64,000 bases of DNA. Origin: Edolisoma coerulescens. Lineage: Eukaryota > Chordata > Aves > Passeriformes > Campephagidae. The stretch covers positions 430,464 to 494,463 of the forward strand of contig VWZW01004142.1 of assembly GCA_013397115.1 (NCBI GenBank), written 5' to 3'. Below are positions 1 through 9,700 of the stretch, piece by piece. Made by a program: the position numbers and the translations under genes. The number at the start of each line of letters is the position of its first letter. Positions within the stretch are counted from its first letter, which is position 1. The notes below the pieces were generated by a model, which saw nothing but the letters and a program-made list of their open reading frames with translations, made no database searches and had not been told where the DNA came from.

Positions 1-660
1 CGCTTCCACATTCCAATCGATATCTCCAGACTGATTTAGGGCAAATGTTACTGAAAGCTTCAAAAGCTGTGCTAAAGCTATACAGAAGTATACAGAATGG
101 AAGGCTTCAGGGTCAGCACGAATTAGGGCCAGTATGAATTACTGGTAAAAGCACAAGCCATTGGTTAGCCAATGCTAACCCTATGTACAAACCCATGGTT
201 TTTGAGATGAGGGACTATCACACTAGTTTGGAGGTCAAATGGGAAATACGGGGGACAGGAAGAATATGCTGACACTGCATCCCCTGAGGGCAAAACCAGC
301 AAAATTCTTTTGGGTCTTGATATATGAAAGTTGTTGATTTGCTGACTGTTTGCTGACTCGCCAGCATGTTGAAGCGATGACTGTACTCCTACATTTTTTA
401 TTTTTAGGCAATGAAATTGTTTGGCATTTGGACATTTTAGGGAGTACCTGAGTGTACTCACTCATGTTAACTGGTACTCCAATAAGTTCTGCAACTATTT
501 TGAAAAATTTGCTTCCATCATATGAAGGCAAATCACCAGCAAACTTGCTTTTCTCGTTGTTAGTACAGACTCATGCAGCCAACCCACTCACATAGGGAGG
601 TATCTCAGTAGGAAGTAAGTGTATAATAGTTTGAGTCTGTGATAAAGTCTGTAGAGAAGC
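1..660. other. Upstream intergenic DNA, nothing recognised
   Basis: No gene, RNA or repeat that I can name. The open frames in it have no start context or family resemblance. I looked for HEPACAM2 exons, expected upstream on the opposite strand by mammalian synteny, and saw none. Confidence 0.5.
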
Positions 661-671
661 CAAATCTGAAC

Positions 672-855
672 TGCAAGGCTGGATGTAACCGGTTTCCTAG
701 AGAAGTTGTGGATGCCACATCCCTGGCAGTGTTCAAGGCCAGCTTGGATGGAGCTCTGAGCAGCCTGGTGTAGTGAAAGGTGTCCGTGACAGGGGAGTTG
801 GAACCAGATGGTCTTTAAGGTCCCTTCCATCATTCTATGACGATTCTATGATATC
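672..855 (+). repeat. CR1 LINE 3' tail, plus orientation
   Basis: The text reads as the CR1 3' end: GGATGCCACATCCCTGGCAG, then TTCAAGGCCAGCTTGGATGG, then GGTCCCTTCCA, and finally the octamer-like terminal repeat ATTCTATGA near 833-852. CR1 copies are usually 5'-truncated and end in such short tandem repeats. Only the end of ORF2 and the 3' UTR remain. Confidence 0.9.
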
Positions 856-1516
856 TAGAAGAGGAAGTTGTCTGTAGAAGGACATAATGTCTTTTTTGAC
901 TGAGATACCTTACTTCATTGGCATACCCTGATTGCCCAGGGAAACTGTAATTCTTTTTGAACCATTCTGTTATTGTTGTTTCCCAAGCTGATAACAGTTT
1001 TGTTTAGCAGATTCTGTCACAAAAGGCTGAGGTAGGTATTTTGCATACTTGAATTAAAGTGTGTTGGGTTAATGGTGAGTTGACTTTGAATTAGGTTATG
1101 TTTATTTTGATGATAATCAGCTCATGTGCAATATACAGATATCATTTGACTTTGTAGCTTATCATGGTAAATAACACTGAAATTGTTTTTTAATGCTTTT
1201 CCTATAGATGCAGAAGTGTGGCTTTGTTAGTTTGTGTGGGTTTCTATTTCCCCAGCAGTAGCTGAGTGCTTTTCAGGAGTGCATAAGTGGTAGCGTGGCT
1301 AAGATGTCTTCTATGGATAAGCTTTGTTGTTCTCTCTGTCAGGAGAGACAGAGGCTTTTTAATTAGTACTCTCTATACATATTGAACAAGGAAAGATCCA
1401 AAGGAGGTTCTGGGCATTTTGTATCAAAGATAGGGAATACCACAAACTTCTCTGTGGTACTGCCTTCCCTGGCTGGGGAAGGGGGAGGGAGGGGCAGGGA
1501 GGAAAAGCAAAGTAAG

Positions 1517-1705
1517 TTTATAGATATAGTTATACATAATATTATATGATATTATATACATTCATTGTTATATAAAATACATAGAGATATATTATATTGT
1601 TATATAAAATATATATAGTTATATATATGTATATTGTTACATGAAATATATACTGTTATAATATAATATAGTATAATACATAACAGTATAATATACACAT
1701 TAGGT
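1517..1705. repeat. AT-rich microsatellite-like tract
   Basis: About 190 bp almost entirely of A and T, with repeated TTATATAAAATA-type units (for example near 1569 and 1599) and TATAATATAGT motifs. It lies directly before a CR1 tail. Confidence 0.8.
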
Positions 1706-1934
1706 TAGATACTAGAGAAAGGTTCTTCACCCAAGGGTGGTTGAGCACTGGAGCAGCTCTCCGGAGAAAAGGTCAGAGCACCAAGCCTGACAGAGTTCAA
1801 GAAGCGTTTGAACAGTGCTCTCAGGCACACGGTGTGACTTTAGGGGATGGTCCTGTGCAGGGCCAGGAGTTGGACTTGATGATCCTTGTGGGTCCCTTCA
1901 AACTCAGTATATTCTGTGATTCTGTGATTGTAAG
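1706..1934 (+). repeat. CR1 LINE 3' tail, plus orientation
   Basis: Recognisable CR1 ORF2 end and 3' UTR: AGAAAGGTTCTTCACCCAAG, then GAGTTCAAGAAGCGTTTGAA, then GGCCAGGAGTTGGACTTGAT, closing with repeated TTCTGTGA at 1913-1928. It is the same subfamily region as the 3' end of the copy at 12446, in the opposite orientation. The frame at 1741-1944 is this CR1 remnant, not a host gene. Confidence 0.92.
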
Positions 1935-4529
1935 ACAAATATAATCTATATCGTTGTATATAGATAAAATTAAAAGATTGGGTTTGCATGTGTGTATACA
2001 GATACATATATAAATGCTTTAATACTTTTTTTATTTCACAGTGGTACAATGTTGCAGTATACCTGCTGATTGAATCTGTTGAGCAGGGCCCTCATCCTGG
2101 TGTTTAGGATTAGCTTTTAACATAGGTGTTATCCGTGTTCAGAATGGAGGGATATAAATCAGCAGCATATTCGTTGGTGTGTTTTTGGCTTATGACAGAG
2201 AGGGAGGCTGTGTCCAAATGAGTATAGCACAGACTCAGGCCCTGGTAATCTCTGGATAGAAGTGCATAGGCTGTTGCTGAACTTCAGCTTTTAACTAGAT
2301 TAGAAACTGTTTAGATTTTTTTTTCTCTGAGTAGTATCAGTTAGCTTTTTTCAATGTCTTCACTTTCCAGTCTTTTAAGTGATAGTGACTGGAATGCAGA
2401 AGGTGTTTGCTTCTACTCCTTACCAGTAATGCTTCATTCAAGAGAGCAATATTGGTTTTGCTGTTACAGGCAGCATAGCATACAAGGAGAGTGGGAGTGT
2501 GACGCACTGGGAAATAGCTGGGTAGACATCTAAAACTTGCTGAACTGCATTTCAGATGAGTCTGCAATGAGATGACTCTTCTGAAATATATTTCAAGGAA
2601 TTGCCACAGGCTTCTAGACTGTAAACTCCTATTTCCATAGAACAGAAAGACAAAATGATGTGAGAAGCGTGTGGATGCAAGCACTGTGTTTTATTTAGCA
2701 ATGGGCTCTTCGAGTACGCAAAGCTGTCAGACTTCTTTTTCCTTCTTTCTTTTCCTTCCTGGAAGCTTTCTTTCACTGATCTATTTAGGTGGCATTATGA
2801 GAGAGACCTGCTGCTGAGGGTTGCACTAATGGTGACCTGACAGGATAAAGTGTCTTTCCATGAAAGTATGATCCCAAAGTACTGGGATAAAAAAGTACAA
2901 TTGGTACCACAAGTGACACAAGTTTTAGGTAGGAGGTGAAGTCTCTTGTTGAATAAAACTCTGGAAAAACGAGTAGCCTGTGTAACAGTATCTTAGAAGG
3001 CTGTGTTGGCCCATTATTGCTTGGAGAGTTCCTATTGCGGAACGTGTGTATTAACCTGGACAGGTGGATTGAAGTGAGTACTGTGAGGTCCACCTTGCCA
3101 ATATGCTGCTCTTCCTGACCTCCTGTGTATCTAATTGCTTCAGTTTAGCAATGGCAAAGTTCTCTGCAAGGGTATTCTCATGAGATTCCCTCTCTCGCAA
3201 TTTTTTATAGGTTTTTCTATTCAGAATAGCACTTGGAATTGCTGAATTAACATAAAATGTAAAATATTAAATGTATTTTAATGCTGGCTTTTTTTTTTTT
3301 AAGGAAGGTACTTATATGGCAATAGCTAGAAAGGTTTTGAGGTGGCAAAATACCTTGAGGGATTTAATAGATCTTCTCTCTTTCCTTCTACAAAGTGTGG
3401 GAGTACAAACTCCACAGAGCTAAACCAGCCCTTTGCCAAGACCCCTGAAACTATGGGCTTATTTCTGTATAGTAAAATTGTTTTTGTGTATCTGATTCAG
3501 AGGATGAGGAGAATGGAATATCAGCAAATAAGCTTTAGCTAGGGATGATTGCCTCCTTTAGTGGTGAGTGAATAAATTTGTCTTCACTACGTTGGTTACT
3601 TCAAACTACTGGAACATGATGTGCTGAAAGCTGCAGGTTATCATGGCAAAAAGTCTGGTGTCAGATAATGTAATTCACATGGGAGCTAAAATTTATCCTG
3701 GAGAGTTGTTCTAACTAGACTGCTTTACTAGGATAAAATGAACAAGGTAAAGAAAAACCTTAAGTATTTAATAAATATTTAATAATTATTTTCCTTGGTA
3801 GTGTTTTGCCAAGAAATACTGAGATGAGACAGGATAAAATGGTTTCTTAAGAATTTTCCTAGTTACTTCAACATCAAATCCGGAATATGTCTCCATAATG
3901 GCTTTCTTAATGCATCTTTAGTAGATGTAAATCATCACTGACCTGTGGCATTGAGATATTATTTCACCAATATGAAAAGATATCAGTAGTCCAGAATTTC
4001 AAATGATCCTAAGCATTTCTTCTTTGGTTAGTTTTTCATCTTTTTTGCTTTTAGGAAGCAGCCATGCAGGAACTTGTAGGCAAATAGCAGATGATAAATT
4101 CAGTTATTCCATTTGCAATGGTTCAGTGGACCCTGTTGCCTGTTTTGGATAATTTTAAATTTTGGTTTCATATAGCTGAAACTCAGTGTACTGTAAGATG
4201 TGAAACTGATTTACAGAGGGATGTACAGTATAAAGCTACCATTTGTTAAGCAGTCCAGAGGGAAATAATTTTTTTTCTGTTTTAAAGGACAGGAATGTAT
4301 ATGGTTAGTTAATAGCTCCATTGCTTTTTAAATTAAATCAATGAAAGAGCAGCATGCCATTGAATCTGAATGTGTGCATCCTCTGCCAATCCATGCACCC
4401 ATGTGATGGAAACTGCAAAACCACAGGTTGAAAAATTGAAACAGACTCTGAAGGGACTATTTTTCAAAAATATTTTTGCTCTCATTCCTAACCAGCCCTC
4501 CTCTCCTCTGTTCCTCGTGATCTCACTGA
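1935..4529. other. Upstream DNA without recognised genes
   Basis: About 2.6 kb of AT-rich sequence between the CR1 tail and the CpG-rich region. Open frames (for example minus strand 2337-2684 and 2785-3093) show no family resemblance and no splice-compatible partners that I can support. Confidence 0.5.
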
Positions 4530-5340
4530 AGTGTGAGGTGGAAAGGTGTCGCTGCTGGTGAGCTGGGTGGCTGGAGCTGAGGGGGCGGTCCTGCCTGCCC
4601 GGAGCCCTGGGTGTCTCTTTGGCCCCGGTGTGGAGCTGCAGGCTCTTCCCTGCCGGCTTCCTGCGAGCTTGTGTTGGCACCTTCTGCCGCCCGTGGTGCG
4701 GAGCTGACCCGGCCTTTGCCCCTGTGTCAGCACGGCCGTGTCGGGGCTCTGCGCAGGGGACGCGTGCTCGCTGAGAGCCGGGCCGCATCCAAACGCGCCT
4801 TTGAAGAGTTTGTCTGAAGAACGGCATCAGTTTCCTTTGATACTGTTATTTATTGTTGTTATATATACAGTTATACAGATACGTGACGATGTAACTATTA
4901 TTTCCTCGTTTCTCTCGGTCTGTCGGTGCAGTCCATGCCCTTCCTCTGCCTGGGGGTGGGTTGCTGCGCTCACCTGCGCTGGTGACAGTGACTGCATCAG
5001 GCGTTTCAGAGGGAGATCGGAGGCGCCTGGGACCTCACGGAGCGGGAGAAGGTGGCTGCTCAAGAGCTTTTCTCCGGTTCCCCGCTGCCCCCTCGATCGT
5101 TTTCCTCCCGTTCCCCGCTGCCCCATCGCGGCTCGGAGCCTCCCGACTGCGGCCTGGCCCGCGGCCCAGTGGGGGGCGCCCGAGCACCGCCGGCGGCAGC
5201 GCCTGGGGCCTTCCTTCGGCCTCGCTAGTGGCCGCTCGGGGACGCGAAATACGCTTGAAAACCGTTTTCGTCTGTATCAGAGCCGTTGCTTTTCATTTCC
5301 CCACCGCCCCATCTTTATAGTATTTTTCCTTTTCCCCCCC
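4530..5340. promoter_or_regulatory. CpG-island-like promoter region, probably of VPS50
   Basis: This is the only clearly GC- and CpG-rich stretch in the window. It has a GGGCGG box near 4579, a CCGCGG-rich core at 5120-5250 and a repeated GTTCCCCGCTGCCCC (5077-5091 and 5110-5124). It lies 1.3 kb before the first recognised VPS50 exon. In mammals HEPACAM2 lies divergently upstream of VPS50, so the island could also serve a divergent transcript. No start codon giving the conserved VPS50 N-terminus is visible, so exon 1 here may be non-coding. The frames read through it (for example 4738-5376) are composition artefacts. Confidence 0.6.
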
Positions 5341-5356
5341 CCCTTTTNTATTTCAG

Positions 5357-5452
5357 AGGAGCAGCAGCTCCTCTGATGCTCTTCCAAACCGTCCCCTTGT
5401 GACCCCTTGGCTGCCTCTAACTGCGTAGAGAAACAACCCCTTGCTGTGTATT
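5357..5452 (+). other. Possible non-coding 5' exon
   Basis: A long C/T tract ending TATTTCAG precedes 96 bp that end at ATT followed by GTAAGT. The segment has stops in the relevant frames, so it could only be 5' untranslated. It starts inside a 9-bp perfect hairpin (CAGAGGAGC, loop AGCA, 5354-5375). An ambiguous base at 5348 sits in the pyrimidine tract. The call rests on splice motifs only. Confidence 0.2.
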
Positions 5453-5734
5453 GTAAGTGTCACTTTGCCTCAGAACGTGTACACGTTGACCTTATCTCAG
5501 TTGACGTGCAAAATAAGCAAGTCAGTGGTTGTTCAGTCATTTAATCTAAAATCTGATGCTACTAGCTGGTGAAATAAGCCCTTGAGCTCTTTGTGATGGT
5601 AAGACCAGCACCTTGCCCCACTCTAACAACTCAGCACTGCTGGGAGGCTCAGGGTCGCTATGGGACTCTTCAGTCTGCTGGATTGCTTCACCAGGGTTTA
5701 GTTTCATTTTCAAGCAATTTGATGCATTTTATCT

Positions 5735-6096
5735 TCATTTCTGCTGAAAGAATATTCTAACAATTCTCCCTTTTGAGTCTGATAAAGGATTTTTCATTCT
5801 TTTTGAGGGAACAACATCCAGGGGAGGGCCAGTATTAATTGCAATGTCCAGTGCAGCCGGGGAAGAGGAAGTTTGGGCTGAGTCCTTGGTTTGCTTCAAC
5901 CACCAGAAGCATCCGAGTTGTTGGGGATGCCTTCCAGAGGAGATCGTGACAGCAAGGATGGGCATGCCTATCTCCTGAATATTAGCTTTCAGAAAGCTGA
6001 CAGCACATCTCTGCTTAGACCACTGTGCTAAAACCTGAGAGGTGTTAATCTTGTTCAAAGAAGGCAGATCTCTTCTGGTTTTACCTGTAGAAATTC
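5735..6096 (-). other. Unrecognised minus-strand open frame, possible orphan exon or retrocopy fragment
   Basis: About 119 codons are open on the minus strand, ending in a TGA at the low-coordinate end with residues GRIVRIFFQQK. There is no ATG at the head. The frame is preceded on that strand by AATTTCTACAG, which resembles a splice acceptor. Composition is protein-like and locally more G+C-rich than the flanks. I cannot assign a family, and it may be chance. It lies in the presumed first intron of VPS50, antisense. Confidence 0.2.
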
Positions 6097-6603
6097 AAGT
6101 GTTTATTGGCATGACTTTTATTTCAGTGAATTGTGAGGGTTGAGCTGAAAAGTTATGCATTTGTAGTGACACTGTCCACCTGTCATTTACAAAGAGGGTT
6201 CTTCTGTTTTTAAAAGCTCAGATTTTATTCATTTTGTTTTTTGAAATTTTTTCTCCTTCTGGAGAAATACTCTGACAGTTTGTTTTAAGTTTATTATAAG
6301 AATTTCTAAAGTTAAGAAGGAAAAAACTGGACTCAATGTGCACTTGGTGCCATAAGTATTGATGAAGAAGTGTTTAAGTGGGCTGCAACACTGAAGTCTA
6401 CACTAGGTTTTTTGAAAAGTTTTTAATGTCTTGCTCTCCCTAATAGGAAGCACAAGCCACAGTGTACTAATCTTTCTGGCTTTTTGCCATTGCTTCTTGT
6501 GCTAATGTTGGAAGTGGCTTTTGAAAGATGTTTGCTTTGTTAAAACATTGTTCTTTCTAGGATGTGTTATTACATTATGGAAATTCTTTTTTGTTTTGTG
6601 CAG

Positions 6604-6726
6604 GAGGAGCTCAGAGAACTGCATGAAGAACCAAGTGATCCTCAGGCACAACAGGAAATAATTAACAGCATTGAAGAAGTTTACTTTTCCAATGACTCCT
6701 TTGATATTGTGAAGTATGAGTTAGAG
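6604..6726 (+). CDS. VPS50: VPS50 coding exon A (codons 1-41 of the partial product)
   Basis: Acceptor TTTTGTGCAG and donor GTAAGC flank 41 whole codons, beginning [14 protein letters not shown] and ending FDIVKYELE. This corresponds to human residues about 35-75, the start of the Vps54_N-type region. The exon enters in phase 0, so an upstream exon ending on a codon boundary must supply the start. The ATG at 6562 is intronic and only gives a read-through frame. The 610-bp intron that follows holds no recognised repeat; a 79-codon minus-strand frame at 6803-7042 is treated as a finding. Confidence 0.96.
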
Positions 6727-9700
6727 GTAAGCTGTCATCTTAAAAGAAAAAATGGTAGCATAAAAAAAAAATGAAGACCAAAAGTATGCTTGTTTCAGTG
6801 AGTTATTTTTTGTTTCTTAGATCTTGCATTAATACAACGCTGTATTCTCCTACATCATCTTGCAGTTGTATGGAGCTTTGATCATCGGGTATTGGTGTAT
6901 ATATATAGTATATAGTCTCTTCTTTTAATGTGGTAGAATTAATACGAGATGTGCTAACAGGCATTTCATAATTTAAACTAGTGAAAAAGTCAAGATAGCT
7001 GAGGAAAAAATCTGTTCTGTGTTTTGTGTATTTTTTTGGCAAACTGACTGAGAATAATTTCTGTGATTGGGTGGTTGTGTGTATACATGTATGGCGTAAA
7101 ATAAAGTAACTTTGAGGTAATTACAGTATTAAATGAGGCAATTATGATCATATGTTGTATATCTTAACGCTAATTGATTTCAGTATCCATCGTTTGAAAA
7201 AATGGATTAATTCAGCAAATTAGATTGCAGAAGCCGTAAGAATGTTTCTTTACTGAAACAGATTGCCTAGCTAATAGTATGTGTGAGTTAACATTCTTTA
7301 ATTTCTCACTGATTTTAATTTATTGTTTAAATGCAGAGACTTCCTCCAGTACTTAGTCTTCAAGAACTGGAAGAATACAGAGACAAACTAAAACAACAGC
7401 AAGCTGCTGTAAGTAAAGTTTTTTCCTCTGTACCCTCACACGATTAGTTGTCTTGTCTGTAAGTCTAGCAAGAAGTATAACTGAAAAAGTTTTGATTTCT
7501 TAAGCACATTAGATACTAAGTATTTTTTTTAATGTTATGTTGTGTGCCTTTGTAGTGGAAAATCATCACTAAATCATATAATCATATGAAATCATGGAAG
7601 TAAATCTTAGTGTTAAGAATTGTAACAAGGAGCAAGTAACAAGGAGCAAATGTGCTAACTATTTATTTAGAAACTTGACTTTTTGAATGTTTATCTTGTA
7701 ATGTTCAACACAGTGCTGAATAGTGCAGTAGCATCTTTGAGGGCTTTCTGGCAATGTAAGACATAAAATGTTTTAAAAACTCTCTCCTTGAAGATGCTAT
7801 TTTCTCTTACTTTTCATTTGCCAATATGTTAATTGTTCATGAGGGTTTTTAGTGAACACTGAGACACAGTTATTATGCAATAAACCAAATGAAATGTAAT
7901 GAGTAGTAACTATGAGGAATGAGGAGAAATCAGCGTTGCAGCTTTTGAAAGGTGCTTGTTATGTTGCAGACTTCTTAATTTTCTATTCATGTATTAATTG
8001 TTGTTCCATTGCTCTTTTGAGATGAATCACATGGTACAGGAAACAAATCTATTAACTGTGGCATTTGGAGAGTATCAGCAAGTAAAATACAAGTAATAAT
8101 CCTAATTCATATCTTTAAATACATGAAATGTGTAGGAGAATGTTGCATTGTTAACAATACATGGAAAGCAAATGCCTTCTGCCTTAGACTGCTTTCCCCA
8201 TAATATACCTCTGAAGTTTTGTGGAAGATTAGTGAGAAGTTGAGGAAATGAATATTCCGTGTTTCTTACCAAGATTTGTAAGGAAAGAACTTGGAAGTGA
8301 GTGAGTGGTAGTAGTTTTTTTGTGTGTTTGTTTGTGTGGTGTTGGTGTTATTTTTTTAAGTTTAAGAGGACATCTGCTGGTGACCTTATTTTGTGAGGAA
8401 GTGCTCTCACCACTGAGACAACTTCACTGAGATATGCTACATAATCCTAACATGTGTTATTAATGTCATGACCATTTTTGCTTGCAGAATGGGAACTGGC
8501 TGCTGCTAGGGGAGTAGTTTCAGGGCATGGCTGCAAACATTTGAACTGGAAAGTGCATGCAGCTAATGAATAATAAGGGAGAGAACTGAGCACAAGGTTT
8601 CCAGTAAATGTGACCAGATGTGTCTTTCTTTTAGAATAAAAATAGGTAAAAACTCTCAAAGCCAAAACTTTTAACAAGAAACATGTGCCTGGTTCTTCTT
8701 TCACCATCTCCCTCTGTCAGGATCGGTCCTTGGCTTGTTTCTTTCTTAATCTTGTCCAAATGTGTTTCCGGTATAGGAAGGAATTATTTCCTCCTTGGGT
8801 ATGTGCCAAGGTGCTAAAATTTCTTATATGCTGCATTTCATGTCCTTATGTCATATTTTCAGGTAGAGTGTGAGAGACTGTTGCATATTTTCTTCTTCTG
8901 TCTCAGTTATTATCCATTTATCTTGTGATGGGTCATTTAGAGTACTGTCTGCCATAAAGGACATTAGTGTCTTTCATGGAAGACAAAACTGCAGGATACT
9001 GTATATTATTTCAGTCCTAGAAGTATTTTAATGGTAAATAGATTATTAGATAGAGGATTCAAGAAGCCTGTTGACATTGACACACACAGTACCTCTGTTT
9101 TTGCAAAAAACTAAATACTGCCTTTTTTGCTTCAGTGTCTGTGTCTCCAGCTAGCGTAGGGATTTACAATTGTAGTTTGGAGATAACAACAACTTCTAAA
9201 TTTCTCTAATGCAAAGCACTTCACATGAGTGTGAATTACAGGTCCTAGAGCGCTAATCTTCCACTTCTCACTGTTACCATCTGCTTTTGCACAGCTGATA
9301 TTGGTCATCCCTTTGTTTTCAGGGTCACTATAGACTTATTTTCTGTAGTTTGCTCATTAATTTTCCATTCCACTGGAAGGATCCCAACTTGCTCAAGCTT
9401 TTTTTAATGTATGTATCATGACAACTTTAATTTGTAATTGTCTTGGTACAGACGATTTGGATTAGAAGGGCTTTTTAGTTGTATGTCTGCTAGACTTCAT
9501 TTTAATTGGTAGTCTAATATCCTTAGCTAAATTGTTTTTTCTTCAGGAGATGAAATGTTTTTTACTGATGTGATTAGGAAAGAGGAAATTGCTTGTCCCT
9601 TCAGCAAACGTTGTTGGCAGGCATTGATAACCACGGTCACATTCAGTGCTGGCTAGCAGTTGCAATTCAGGATTTCAAGACTTAGCACAGCACAATTGTA

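Noticed and set aside
1208..1260. ATGCAGAAG after CTATAG as a possible VPS50 first codon block
   Set aside because: Only the first three codons fit the remembered human start; the following residues do not match and no donor in phase follows.
4738..5376. 212-codon open frame in the CpG-rich region
   Set aside because: Low-complexity Pro/Ser/Arg translation, open because of high G+C, crossing an ambiguous base; no family resemblance.
6562..6774. 70-codon frame starting at an ATG at 6562 as the VPS50 start
   Set aside because: Its first 14 codons are intronic and run through the CAG acceptor at 6601-6603; the residues bear no likeness to a VPS50 N-terminus, and the frame runs past the GTAAGC donor.
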